Below, piece by piece: positions 24,310 to 33,150 of a stretch of DNA of 64,000 nt (positions are counted from its first letter, which is position 1; the number at the start of each line of letters is the position of its first letter). A model generated the notes under the pieces. That model was not told the origin of the DNA, did no database searches, and worked only from the letters and a program-made list of their open reading frames with translations. The DNA is from Corallococcus sp. AS-1-6 (lineage in GTDB: Bacteria; Myxococcota; Myxococcia; Myxococcales; Myxococcaceae): NCBI RefSeq assembly GCF_020037015.1, contig NZ_JAIQDE010000021.1, positions 104,479-168,478 of the forward strand, in the 5' to 3' direction. The position numbers and the translations under genes are program-made.

Positions 24310-26655
24310 CTACGGCGCGGGAGGCAGGAGCTGGATGTCGCCCGCGGCGGAGGGCTGCTCGTTGTCACCGATGTGGTTGGTGTTGCCGTAGCCGAGCTGA
24401 CCGGAGTTGCCCTGGCCCCAGCACCGCGCCTTGCCCGTGGAGAGCAGCGCGCAGGTGTGGTTGCCGGAGGAGGAGGCCGCGACCTGGTACGCGGTGGCGC
24501 CGTCCAGGTTCACGGCCGGGCCCGGCGTGTTGCGCGCCGTCGTGGTCCCGTAGCCCGTCTGGCCGAAGTTCGCCTGACCCCAGCACCGCACGCTGCCCGT
24601 GGAGAGCAGGGCGCAGGTGTGGCTCACGCCCGCGGTGACCTGCAGGGCGCCGGTGCCCAGGTCGATGCTGCCGGAGTCCTTGAACAGGAAGTTGCCGCCG
24701 GACTGCCCGGTGCCCAACTGGCCAAGGCCGTTGGAGCCCCAGCACCGCACGGTGCCCGTCTTCAGCAGGGCGCAGGTGTGGTTGTTGCCCAGGGCGAGCT
24801 GCGCGATCGGACCGCTCGGCTCGACCGCGGTCTGGCTGCCCGGCACCTCGTTGTCGCCGATGGTGGTGGCGTGGGTGTAGCCGAGCTGGCCCTCCAGGTT
24901 GTAGCCCCAGCAGAGCATCTTGTCGTTGGAGAGCAGGGCACAGGTGTGGTTGCTGCCCGCGACGACGTCCGTGGCGGTGGCGCCGCCCAGGTCCACGTCG
25001 CCGGCCTGCCACGGCTGCTCGTCGTCACCGATGTTGTTGGTGTTCCCGTAGCCGAGTTGGCCGTACTGGTTGCGTCCCCAGCAGCGCACCTTGCCCGTGG
25101 CCATCAGCGCGCAGGAGTGCGTCTCGCCCACGGTGATGCGGGTGGCGGGGCCGCCCAGGTTGACGTAGCCGAAGCTGGCCACCGGCTCGCCGTCACCCAG
25201 GTTGACCGTGTTGTTGTAGCCGAGCTGCCCGTAGTTGTTCAGGCCCCAGCACCGCACCAGGCCCGTGTCCATCAGTGCGCACGAGTGGTTGCCGCCCATC
25301 GCGATCTTCGTGGCCTTGCCGAGCAGCTTCACCTCGCCGGCCGTGTACGGCAGCTCGTTGTCACCGATGTTCTGGGTGTTCTCGTAGCCCAACTGCCCGA
25401 AGGCCCCGTAGCCCCAGCACCGCACCGAGCCGTTGTTGAAGAGGGTGCACGTGTGGTCCCGGCCGTTGCGGATACTGTTGATGCCATCCAGCGGTCCTTC
25501 GGCGACGGGGTTGTCCGGGAACTGATCCGGGGTGAGCTTGTAGGTGAGCGTGGTGACGCCGTTGTTGGCGTCCGTGACGGAGAGCTTCAGGTCACCCTGC
25601 ACCGCGGTGGTGTAGTTCTGGAGCGTGGAGGGGTTGGTGTCCCCGGTGAAGGCGGGCACGGGGTCGAAGTTGGTGCCCGTGGCGGGGGTGAAGCTCCAGG
25701 CGTAGCTGAGCGCCTCCTGCGCGCCGTCGTCGCTCACGTCCGCCGTGAAGATGACGTTCTGCGTGTCACGAACCCGCAGGCCGTTGAGGCCGTTGATGAC
25801 GGGGTTGAAGAGGACGGCGACGGAGGTGTCGATGACGCCGCTGGAGGTCTCCGGGGGCTTCACCTTGGTGGTGAAGGTGGTGCTGATGGAGTGGCCCGCC
25901 GGGTTGGTCACCGTGACCGTGTGGCTGAAGGTCGTCTCGGTGGAGACGGTCGGCGGCGTGTACTGGGAGACGAAGGCGCCCGCCGTGTTCTGCAACGTGA
26001 TGGCGCCGTTGAGCGGAGAGAAGGTGCCACTGCCCGCGACGGCGGAGGTGATGGCGTAGCGGAGCGATTCGCCGTTGGTGGCCTCCACCGCGAAGGTGAT
26101 GTTGCCCGACTGCGAAGAGGCGAAGGCGCTGGGGATGCTGATCTTCCGGATGCGCGGAAGGGAGATGACGGCGTTGTTGTTGGCCGGAGCCAGGGGAATG
26201 GTGACCGTCTCGAAGTCGAGGTTCAGCGTGGCGTCGAGCGAGCCGGAGAAGAGGAGGTTGCCGGAGGCGTCGAGCGCACGAGCGAAGAAGGTCAGGGCCT
26301 TGGCCTTGGGGAGGAAGGGCAGCTTCCCGGTCCACGCCCCGGCGGAGGTGAAGAGGTCGAAGTTCTTGAAGATGACGAGGCCGTCGGTGCCCTGCTCGGA
26401 GACATCGACGCGGATGCTCTTCACGTCGGAGTAGGCGAAGGCCTGGGCGGAGACGCGGCCCTTCACGGCCTGGGCGTAGAGGTCCTGAGCGCCGATGGAG
26501 ACGGTGACCTGGGACTGCGTCTGCTCGGCGGGCGCGGAGGGCTCCTGCGCACCCGGGCCCGAGCTACACGCGGCCATCCACGGCGAGGACAGGGACAGCA
26601 GCAGCGCGCCCAGCATGCCGCGCGACCGGAACCAACGGGGAGACGTTCGCTTCAC
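24310..26655 (-). CDS. RCC1-repeat lipoprotein C
   Basis: The 781-residue lipoprotein has a MAACSSG lipobox. It starts at GTG 26655, with GGAG 6 bases upstream; an open stretch before it lacks a ribosome site. The Ig-like amino-terminal half matches lipoprotein B with no indel over about 1.16 kb. Seven RCC1 repeats follow, with Cys pairs in each. It is the promoter-proximal member; B starts 83 bp after its stop and A starts 66 bp after B, so the three may be transcribed together from the promoter near 26.9 kb. The ligand is unknown. Confidence 0.87.
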   Translation of the reverse strand: MKRTSPRWFRSRGMLGALLLSLSSPWMAACSSGPGAQEPSAPAEQTQSQVTVSIGAQDLYAQAVKGRVSAQAFAYSDVKSIRVDVSEQGTDGLVIFKNFDLFTSAGAWTGKLPFLPKAKALTFFARALDASGNLLFSGSLDATLNLDFETVTIPLAPANNNAVISLPRIRKISIPSAFASSQSGNITFAVEATNGESLRYAITSAVAGSGTFSPLNGAITLQNTAGAFVSQYTPPTVSTETTFSHTVTVTNPAGHSISTTFTTKVKPPETSSGVIDTSVAVLFNPVINGLNGLRVRDTQNVIFTADVSDDGAQEALSYAWSFTPATGTNFDPVPAFTGDTNPSTLQNYTTAVQGDLKLSVTDANNGVTTLTYKLTPDQFPDNPVAEGPLDGINSIRNGRDHTCTLFNNGSVRCWGYGAFGQLGYENTQNIGDNELPYTAGEVKLLGKATKIAMGGNHSCALMDTGLVRCWGLNNYGQLGYNNTVNLGDGEPVASFGYVNLGGPATRITVGETHSCALMATGKVRCWGRNQYGQLGYGNTNNIGDDEQPWQAGDVDLGGATATDVVAGSNHTCALLSNDKMLCWGYNLEGQLGYTHATTIGDNEVPGSQTAVEPSGPIAQLALGNNHTCALLKTGTVRCWGSNGLGQLGTGQSGGNFLFKDSGSIDLGTGALQVTAGVSHTCALLSTGSVRCWGQANFGQTGYGTTTARNTPGPAVNLDGATAYQVAASSSGNHTCALLSTGKARCWGQGNSGQLGYGNTNHIGDNEQPSAAGDIQLLPPAP

Positions 26656-27229
26656 TCGACACTCCTTGGGAAGACAGACAGGGAAGGGGCAATGACTCAC
26701 AGCGGGCACACGCCGGCCTCACGTGCCCGGGGCGGGGCCCGGAGACACGCTTCCCGTGCCGCGCTCGGAGCGAGCACGGCCGGGGGACACCGTGGAGAAC
26801 GGAGGAGATGGACAGGCCTACGCCGACCCGGGGGGGACCTCCCGGCCCTCGGCGTATGTCTGGGCTACGGCTGGAAACTCAAATCACGGTGCCAGCGGGC
26901 GAAAATGCTGTCACGCCTTTTATTGGCTTCTGTGAAAGTCTGTCAATGTCTGGGTTTGCGCTGACTGGCGGGTGCAAGGCGTGTCAGTCGCGGAGGACCC
27001 GCGCGGTGACAGGAATTGTCATTCCCCTCGGAGCCCCGCCTGGAGGAACGGCCCGGCGGGGTGACGCACCGGGTTGCTGAGTGAGAGGATTCAAGCAAGT
27101 CACGGAAGCTTTGCCAAACACTGCAATGCTTCACGGTCCGCATGAAATCCGGAAAAGACAGTCGTCGCCGCCATCCGGGAGCCCGCTGGTCCCCGGGGAC
27201 TCGGGTGGCGGAAGTCCCGGCGCACCCGC
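26656..27229. other. Intergenic spacer with promoter and small dyads (574 bp)
   Basis: There is no gene here. Besides the promoter at 26918-26946, it holds a TGACA-GGAAT-TGTCA dyad (27007-27021), which could be an operator. The rest shows nothing recognisable. Confidence 0.45.
26918..26946 (-). promoter_or_regulatory. Candidate housekeeping promoter for the RCC1 lipoproteins
   Basis: On the minus strand TTGACA (26946-26941) is followed by a 16-17 bp spacer and an AT-rich -10 (AATAAA/ATAAAA, 26924-26918). It is the only AT-rich spot in the spacer. The leader to GTG 26655 would be about 250 nt. Confidence 0.5.
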
Positions 27230-28543
27230 TCACACCGGTTGGTGGCCGTCGTCGTCGTCCTCGAGGTCGTCTCCCGGCGCCTCCTCGTCGGGGCCGGCCA
27301 GCTCATCCAGGTCCTCGACCATGTCCTGGAGGGGCAGGGGCTCGTCATTCAGGTCCGGCGTCACGTCGTCGCCCCCGAGGAACGGCGGCGGCACCTCCAG
27401 GCTCGCGGCCTCGGACGCCATCGCGGCCTCCTCGGCGGTCAGCTCCTCCGGGTGCAGCCCGCCCTCCAGCAGCTCCGCCTGGTTGCGGCGGCCCGTGGCC
27501 TCCCGCGCCGCCGCCTCCACCTCCTCCGCCGCGGCCTGCCGCCCGTACGCGGGCGCGTGGTCCCGCAGCCACTCCCGCAGCGCCGCCGCCAGCTCCGCCG
27601 CCGTGCCGAAGCGCTCCGCCGGGGACTGGCGCAGCGCCCGCACCGCCACCGCGCGCAGGCCCTCCGGCACGTCGCGCGCCAGGCGCTCCACCTCCCCGGG
27701 CCCCACCAGCGCCATCCGCGCCGCCACCTCCGTCAGCGGCATCCACGTGGGCCCCTGCGCCTGCACCAGCGGCAGGTCCGGCGGGGGCGGGAGCGCCACG
27801 TCCCCCTCCTGCGCCAGCGGGTGCGTCCCCGTCAGCACCTCCAGCAGCACCAGCCCCAGCGAGAACAGGTCGCTGCGCGCGTCCAGGGGCTCGCGCCGCA
27901 GCGCCTCCGGCGAGGCGTACGCCACGTCCCCCTTCACCAGCGGGCGGCTGGTGATCTCCCGCCCCGGCAGCGTGGAGAACGCGGCGGTGAAGTTCGTGAG
28001 CTTCACCTCGCCATGCACGCCCAGGCGCAGGTTCCGGGGGCTCACGTCCCGGTGCACGATGCCCAGCGGCCGGTTCCACTCGTCGCGCAGCGTGTGCGCG
28101 TGGTGCAGCGCCTCCGCCACCTCGGAGACCACCCACGCGCCGAACGCCGGGGACATGGGCTTGCGCCGCATGGCCACCAGGTTGAGCACCGTGTCCAGCG
28201 ACCGGCCCTCCACGTACTCCATCACCACGTGCGGCACGCCCCGGTACGCCTTCAGGTGGTAGACCTTCGCGATGCCCGGGTGGTTGAGCCGGAACGTCAG
28301 CTCCACCTCCTCCACCAGCCGCCGCCGCTCCACGAAGCCAGACGGGTTGCGCAGCCGCTTGATGACCACCGGGCCGCCCATCCCGCCCCGGTAGCGCCGC
28401 CGCGCCAGCATCAGCAGCTCCCCGGTGGAGCGCACCTCCAGCTTGCGCACGAACTCGAAGGCCGTGCCTCCCACCGTGAACAGCACGCGCGGCCGGCGGG
28501 GCACGCCGGGGTTCTCCTCCGTCGTCGTATCGGGCGTCTTCAT
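27230..28543 (-). CDS. Ser/Thr kinase-like protein, probable pseudokinase
   Basis: The 437-residue cytoplasmic protein has a kinase fold between about residues 20 and 330. The ATP Lys (VVIKRL) and the HRD motif are present. The catalytic loop reads HRDVSPRN (Lys to Ser), and the DFG motif is TNF, so the magnesium-binding Asp is lost. The Gly loop is also unrecognisable. ASPEALR and DLFSLGLVL in the lower lobe are normal. The tail is strongly acidic and ends in a run of Asp. ATG 28543 has AGGAAGG just upstream. It is probably a signalling scaffold, with catalysis unlikely but not excluded. Confidence 0.82.
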   Translation of the reverse strand: MKTPDTTTEENPGVPRRPRVLFTVGGTAFEFVRKLEVRSTGELLMLARRRYRGGMGGPVVIKRLRNPSGFVERRRLVEEVELTFRLNHPGIAKVYHLKAYRGVPHVVMEYVEGRSLDTVLNLVAMRRKPMSPAFGAWVVSEVAEALHHAHTLRDEWNRPLGIVHRDVSPRNLRLGVHGEVKLTNFTAAFSTLPGREITSRPLVKGDVAYASPEALRREPLDARSDLFSLGLVLLEVLTGTHPLAQEGDVALPPPPDLPLVQAQGPTWMPLTEVAARMALVGPGEVERLARDVPEGLRAVAVRALRQSPAERFGTAAELAAALREWLRDHAPAYGRQAAAEEVEAAAREATGRRNQAELLEGGLHPEELTAEEAAMASEAASLEVPPPFLGGDDVTPDLNDEPLPLQDMVEDLDELAGPDEEAPGDDLEDDDDGHQPV

Positions 28544-28658
28544 GTCCTGCCTTCCTACCTCCCAGGTGGAGCGGAAATCGCTCCACCCCGCAGGTAGCAC
28601 AAACCCTGTCGTGGGGAAAACCTCCAGGGTTGTGTGAAGGGCGGTGGACCTGGAGCGT

Positions 28659-29873
28659 TCACCCGTCCCGGCGCAATCCCAGACGCCGGAGCCACCGCTC
28701 CCACCGCCGCCGCAACGCCAGCCGCCGGGCCACCCACCAGGGCATGGGCGGGGGCAGGGGCGCGGCCAGCCCCAGCGACGGGCCGGGCGGAGGCGGCACG
28801 GGCGGCGTGGACGCGCTGGAGTGGGGCGCGGCGCCGGGGATGCGCCGCTCCCAGGCGCGGGCCCAGCGGCGCAGCTCGCGGGCCTCCTCGTTGCCGTCGA
28901 AGTACGCGTCGGACTCCTCCGTGACGGCCTCGTGGAGCGGCGGCGCGTTGAACAGCGGCGTGTCCCAACTGTCCGGGGCGCGCTCCAGCGCCGCGCTCAG
29001 GTCCGCGTAGAGGTCCGCGCCCATCTGGTAGCGCTGGCTGGCGTCCTGGCGCAGCAGCCGCTCGCAGATGTCATTGAGGGCGCGGGGCACGCGCGGGTTG
29101 ATGGACCGCGCGGACCGCCCCTTGATGCTCTGGATTCCCCCCAGCAGCGCCGCGGCCGGCACGTCCGGCGGATAGGGGAAGTCCCCGGTGAGCACCTGGA
29201 AGAGCGTGAGCCCCAGCGAATAGAGGTCGTCCGTGGGCTGGTAGACGTAGCGGGCCATGCCCCGGGGGTGGCTCAGCCAGTAGCGCAACAGCTCCGGGCT
29301 GCGGTAGCTGGGCGTGCCCGGCGGCGGCCGCCCGTCCGTGATGGACGGCGCGCAGGCGTGGTCGCTGGAGCCGAAGTCCACCAGCACCGGCCGCGCGTCC
29401 GACGCGCGCACGATGATGTTGCTGCCCTTGATGTCGCGGTGGCGCACCCCCGCGCGGTGGACGAAGTCCAGCGTCAGCGCCAGCTCCGAGAACAGCCGCG
29501 CCACCTGCCGCGCCGTGGGCTTCGCCGCCACCGCCCAGTCGGACAGCGTGGGACCCTCCACGTAGTCCATGACCAGGAACAGGTAGCCCGTGCGCGGGTG
29601 CGGCCAGCGGTGGTAGCCGCGCAGCGCCACCACGTTGGGGTGGGTCATGCGGTGCAGCACGCTCACCTCCTTGAGCGTGCGCGCGTCCACCTGCGAGCCC
29701 TCCTCGGAGTCCTGCGGCCCCTGGAGCGCGAACTTCAGCGCCACGCGGAAGCCCCCCGTCTCCGCCAGGAACACGGTGCCGTAGCCCCCCGTGGCCAGGC
29801 GCTTCAGCAGCCGGAAGCTGCCCACCACCTCCTGGGGCTGGAGCAGCAGCGGATGTCCTCCCTCCAGGCTCAT
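28659..29873 (-). CDS. Ser/Thr protein kinase
   Basis: The 404-residue cytoplasmic Hanks-type kinase has all core motifs: Gly loop ATGGYGTVF, Lys in VALKFA, catalytic loop HRDIKGSN, DFG in LVDFGSS, and PSYRSPELL. The carboxyl 100 residues are Pro/Ala-rich and end in an Arg/Trp-rich basic tail without a convincing membrane helix. ATG 29873 has GGGAGG 8-9 bases upstream. It lies 115 bp upstream of the pseudokinase gene on the same strand, so the active kinase and the pseudokinase may be cotranscribed and work together. Confidence 0.87.
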   Translation of the reverse strand: MSLEGGHPLLLQPQEVVGSFRLLKRLATGGYGTVFLAETGGFRVALKFALQGPQDSEEGSQVDARTLKEVSVLHRMTHPNVVALRGYHRWPHPRTGYLFLVMDYVEGPTLSDWAVAAKPTARQVARLFSELALTLDFVHRAGVRHRDIKGSNIIVRASDARPVLVDFGSSDHACAPSITDGRPPPGTPSYRSPELLRYWLSHPRGMARYVYQPTDDLYSLGLTLFQVLTGDFPYPPDVPAAALLGGIQSIKGRSARSINPRVPRALNDICERLLRQDASQRYQMGADLYADLSAALERAPDSWDTPLFNAPPLHEAVTEESDAYFDGNEEARELRRWARAWERRIPGAAPHSSASTPPVPPPPGPSLGLAAPLPPPMPWWVARRLALRRRWERWLRRLGLRRDG

Positions 29874-30037
29874 GGCGTGGCGCCTCCCGCGCGGCGGGAA
29901 GGCCCGGATGCTCCGGGACGTGGAGGGTTGAATCTCAGAGGGAAAGGGTGGCTGAGAGGATGCATTCGCGAAAGGAGGTCCGGGACCTCCAGGGTCCATA
30001 GCATGGCGGACACCCCTTGGGGTAGTGTTGGTGCCGT

Positions 30038-30063
30038 GTCAGGTAGGATGCCGGACACCTGAC
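30038..30063. promoter_or_regulatory. Inverted repeat in front of the XRE regulators
   Basis: GTCAGGT (30038-30044) and ACCTGAC (30057-30063) form perfect 7-bp arms with a 12-bp spacer, 40 bp before the first regulator start. The position suits an autoregulatory operator. Confidence 0.45.
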
Positions 30064-30103
30064 TTCATGGGAGACACGGTCCGGCCAGGGGTGGTGAGCG
30101 GCA

Positions 30104-30481
30104 ATGAACGAGGAGCTGGCCATCACGGTGGGCACCGCGGCGCGACAGGCCCGCGAGCGGCAGGGGCTGACCCAGGGCGACGTCGCCAGCCAGGTGGGCA
30201 TCGCCATGGAGGTCTACAGCCGCATGGAGCGCGGGCGGGTGCTGCCCAGCTCCACCACCCTGCGCCGCCTGTGCATGGTGTTGCGCATCCGCGCGGACAC
30301 GCTGCTGGGGTTGGACGGGCCCTCGCCCCCGGACGAGGCGCTCACCCTGGCCCTGGCGGACCGCGAGGAGGACTCCCCCTCCCTGCGCCGGCTGGTGCGC
30401 GCCCTGCGGCCCCTGGATGAAGAGGCGTTGAAGGCCATGGGGCTCATCATCCAGGGCGCGCTCGCGCTGCGGGAGCGCTGA
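30104..30481 (+). CDS. XRE-family DNA-binding regulator
   Basis: The 125-residue protein has a Cro/CI-type helix-turn-helix at about residues 9-65 (ARQARERQGLTQGDVASQVG then MEVYSRMERGRVLPS), and the sequence after it resembles its neighbour (LRRLVRALRPLDEEALKAM). It starts at ATG 30104. The product at 30535-30990 is a paralogue that aligns residue by residue over the first 70 positions, including the unusual GIAMEVYSRMERGR recognition region, so both probably bind similar DNA. The likely target is the dyad at 30038-30063. Confidence 0.85.
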   Translation: MNEELAITVGTAARQARERQGLTQGDVASQVGIAMEVYSRMERGRVLPSSTTLRRLCMVLRIRADTLLGLDGPSPPDEALTLALADREEDSPSLRRLVRALRPLDEEALKAMGLIIQGALALRER

Positions 30482-30534
30482 CCGGCGGCCTTCGAAAACT
30501 TGCGCCCCGGAGGAGAGGTGCAAGGTTTTGCCGC

Positions 30535-30990
30535 GTGCCCGCCCCGGTGAATGAAAAGCTGAACACGGTGTTTGGAGCCGCCGCCCGAGACGCGCGGCTG
30601 CGCTTGGGACTCACGCAGGCGGACGTGGCGGAGCGCGTGGGCATCGCCATGGAGGTCTACAGCCGCATGGAGCGCGGCCGCATGCTGCCCCGCGCCCAGA
30701 CCCTGCGGCGGCTGTGCGACGTGCTGGCCGTGTCCTCGGACACGCTGCTGGGCGTGGGGCCCGGCACGCCGCCGGTGCCGCCCCGCGCCCCGCCCGGCCC
30801 CGAGGACTCGCTGGAGCTGCGCCGCCTGGTCCGCACGCTGCGCGACCTGGAGCCCCGCCAGCTCAAGGCCGTGGCGCGCGTGGTGCGCACCGTGGTGTCC
30901 GTCATGCCCCCAAGGCCGGTGCCCGGGTCCGCGCCCACTCCTACGCCCCGGAAGAAGCCGAAGGCCGCCCGCGGGCGCCGCGCCGGTTAG
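30535..30990 (+). CDS. XRE-family DNA-binding regulator, paralogue
   Basis: The 151-residue paralogue of the preceding gene has a helix-turn-helix with the same VGIAMEVYSRMERGR recognition segment. It has a basic Pro/Lys/Arg-rich tail (TPRKKPKAARGRRAG) that could add non-specific DNA contacts. Two in-frame GTG starts are possible: 30535, about 10 bases after AAGG, and 30547, which aligns best with the start of the paralogue. The gap to the upstream gene is 53 bp, so they are probably one operon. Confidence 0.83.
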   Translation: MPAPVNEKLNTVFGAAARDARLRLGLTQADVAERVGIAMEVYSRMERGRMLPRAQTLRRLCDVLAVSSDTLLGVGPGTPPVPPRAPPGPEDSLELRRLVRTLRDLEPRQLKAVARVVRTVVSVMPPRPVPGSAPTPTPRKKPKAARGRRAG

Positions 30991-31002
30991 TCCGGCGCCA
31001 TG

Positions 31003-31104
31003 GGCAGACAAATCCTCCCGGACTGCAATCGTTTGTCCGCCTGCCTGTCCTCCTGAGCCGGGGACCGGGCCTCGGGGGAGGCCCTCTCCCCAATGGCAGA
31101 CAAG
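31003..31104. promoter_or_regulatory. Three copies of a 10-bp site upstream of the signalling operon
   Basis: GGCAGACAAA at 31003-31012, its inverse TTTGTCCGCC at 31032-31041 (one mismatch) and GGCAGACAAG at 31095-31104 lie in the 137-bp gap before the histidine kinase gene. They may be binding sites for a regulator of the operon. Confidence 0.4.
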
Positions 31105-31127
31105 TGGAGTAGCACGCGAGGTAAGCC

Positions 31128-32708
31128 ATGCTTCCACCTCCGACGCCCGCGGATGAGCCGCGGCGCCTCCAGGCGCTGCGTTCGCTGTGTCTGCTGGACA
31201 CGCCCGCCCACGAGCGCTTCGACCGCATCGTGCGCGCCGCGGCGCACCTGTTCCGCGTGCCCATCGCGCTCGTGTCGCTGGTGGACGAGGACCGCCAGTG
31301 GTTCAAGGCGCGCCACGGCCTGGACGTCCTGGAGACGCCTCGCGAGCAGTCCTTCTGCGCCCACGCCATCCTGTCGCCGGCCACCTTCATCGTGCCGGAC
31401 GCGCTGAAGGACCCGCGCTTCCACGACAACCCGCTCGTGCTGGGCGCCCCCTTCATCCGCTTCTACGCGGGCCACCCCCTGCGCGCCGCGGACGGCAGCC
31501 GCGTGGGCACGCTGTGCCTCATTGATTCCCGGCCCCGGGACTTCCCGGACGCGGACCGCGCCGCGCTCGCGGACATGGCCGCCTGGGCGGAAGGGGAGCT
31601 CAACGCCCTGGACGAGCGCGAGGCCCGCACGGCGCTGGAGCAGCAGGAGCGCTTCTTCGAGGTCTCCGTGGACATGCTCTGCATCGCCGCCATGGACGGC
31701 ACCTTCCTGCGCCTGTCCCGCGCGTGGAGCCGCACCCTGGGCTTCTCCGACGCGGAGCTCTACACCACGTCCCTGGTGGACCTGGCCCTGGAGGAGGACC
31801 GCGCCGCCACCGCGCGGCACCTGGCCCGCGCGCACGAAGGCGTCCCCGTCCTCCAGTTCGAGCACCGCGCCCGCTGCCGCGACGGCTCCTGGCGCTGGCT
31901 GCAGTGGAACGCCGTGCCGGACCCGGAGGAGGGGCTGCTCTACGCCGTCGCCCGCGACGTCACCCAGGCCCGCCTCCTGGAGGCGGAGCGCCAGCGCGTG
32001 GAGCGCATGAAGAACGAGTTCATCGCCACCGTGAGCCACGAGCTGCGCACGCCGCTCACCTCCATCCGGGGCTCGCTGGGCCTGCTCAGCGGCGGCATCG
32101 TCGGACCGCTGGACGCGCAGGTGGCGCGGATGGTGGGCATCGCCCACAAGAACAGCGAACGGCTGCTGCGCCTCATCAACGACATCCTGGACCTGGAGAA
32201 GATGGAGTCCGGCCGGCTGGACCTGAACCTGGCGCCCACGGAGGTCGCGCCGCTGCTCGCCCAGGCGCTCCAGGCCCACCAGGGCTACGCGGACGAATAC
32301 GGCGTGCGCCTGGAGGCGGAGGTGGCCGTCCCCCACGCCCGCGCCCGCGTGGACGAGGACCGCTTCATCCAGGTGTTGGCGAACCTCCTCTCCAACGCCA
32401 TCAAGTTCTCCCCCCAGGGCGAGCGCGTCACCCTGTTCCTCACCCGCGAGGACGGCGTGCTGCGCGTGGGCGTGCAGGACCGCGGCCCCGGCATCCCGGA
32501 GGCCTTCCAGGCCCGCGTCTTCCAGAAGTTCGCCCAGGCGGACGCGTCCGACACCCGCAAGCGCCCCGGCACCGGCCTGGGGCTGTCCATCGCCCACGGG
32601 CTGGTGGCCCGCATGGGCGGCACCCTGCGCTTCACCACCTCCCCCGGTGAAGGCACCCGCTTCTCCTTCGACCTGCCGGAGTGCGAACCCGGGCCCGACG
32701 CCGCCTGA
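31128..32708 (+). CDS. GAF-PAS histidine kinase
   Basis: The 526-residue soluble sensor kinase has a GAF domain (about 20-165, with VSLVDEDRQWFKARHGL typical of the family), then a PAS domain (180-290). The HisKA motif MKNEFIATVSHELRTPLTSIRG supplies the phospho-acceptor His. The ATPase domain has N (LLSNAIKFSPQG), G1 (DRGPGIPE) and G2 (GTGLGLSIAHG) boxes. No membrane segment, so it senses a cytoplasmic signal. It is the first gene of a four-gene operon with receiver, hybrid kinase and GGDEF proteins. Its kinase core closely resembles that of the hybrid kinase, so the operon grew partly by duplication. Confidence 0.9.
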   Translation: MLPPPTPADEPRRLQALRSLCLLDTPAHERFDRIVRAAAHLFRVPIALVSLVDEDRQWFKARHGLDVLETPREQSFCAHAILSPATFIVPDALKDPRFHDNPLVLGAPFIRFYAGHPLRAADGSRVGTLCLIDSRPRDFPDADRAALADMAAWAEGELNALDEREARTALEQQERFFEVSVDMLCIAAMDGTFLRLSRAWSRTLGFSDAELYTTSLVDLALEEDRAATARHLARAHEGVPVLQFEHRARCRDGSWRWLQWNAVPDPEEGLLYAVARDVTQARLLEAERQRVERMKNEFIATVSHELRTPLTSIRGSLGLLSGGIVGPLDAQVARMVGIAHKNSERLLRLINDILDLEKMESGRLDLNLAPTEVAPLLAQALQAHQGYADEYGVRLEAEVAVPHARARVDEDRFIQVLANLLSNAIKFSPQGERVTLFLTREDGVLRVGVQDRGPGIPEAFQARVFQKFAQADASDTRKRPGTGLGLSIAHGLVARMGGTLRFTTSPGEGTRFSFDLPECEPGPDAA

Positions 32709-32775
32709 GGGACATCCACTTTGCCCCGCCTTCCGTAACGCGATCCAAACCCCGCTTCCCGGAGCACCCCCTCCC

Positions 32776-33150
32776 ATGGCGAAAATCGAGAAGGTCCTGC
32801 TCGTGGACGACGAGGACGACATCCGCACCATCGGGCAGTTGAGCCTGAGCCGGGTGGGGGGCTGGAAGACGGTGCTCGCGTCCTCCGGCGCGGAGGCCCT
32901 GGAGAAGGCGGGCCAGGAGGGCCCCGACCTCATCCTGCTGGACGTGATGATGCCCGGCATGGACGGGCCCACCACGTTCGGCCGGCTGCGCGCCCAGCCC
33001 GCCACCGCGAACACGCCCATCATCTTCATGACCGCCAAGGTCCAGAAGCAGGAGGTGGCGCGCTACCTGGAGCTGGGCGCGGTGGGCGTCATCGGCAAGC
33101 CGTTCGACCCCATGACCCTGCCACGGGAAATCCGCCTCCTGGTGCCTTGA
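32776..33150 (+). CDS. Single-domain response regulator
   Basis: The 124-residue receiver domain has no output domain. The acidic pair (LVDDEDD), phospho-acceptor Asp (LILLDVMMPGMDG), Thr (FMTAKV) and Lys (IGKPFD) are all present. ATG 32776 begins at a normal distance. Its stop overlaps the start of the hybrid kinase (TGATG at 33148-33152). It probably shuttles phosphate between the first kinase and other proteins of the operon. Confidence 0.88.
   Translation: MAKIEKVLLVDDEDDIRTIGQLSLSRVGGWKTVLASSGAEALEKAGQEGPDLILLDVMMPGMDGPTTFGRLRAQPATANTPIIFMTAKVQKQEVARYLELGAVGVIGKPFDPMTLPREIRLLVP

Noticed and set aside
20057..24391. Very long open frame (1444 codons) on the plus strand opposite the RCC1 genes
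   Set aside because: It is an antisense shadow produced by GC3 bias and by the repeats of the RCC1 lipoproteins; composition is low-complexity Gly/Ala/Arg/Val with no domain or ribosome site. The same applies to the long plus-strand frame at 24373-26964 and many others.
19493..26655. Regular DNA repeats resembling an array
   Set aside because: The periodicity comes from RCC1 protein repeats in frame with the genes; spacers are coding and no cas genes exist.
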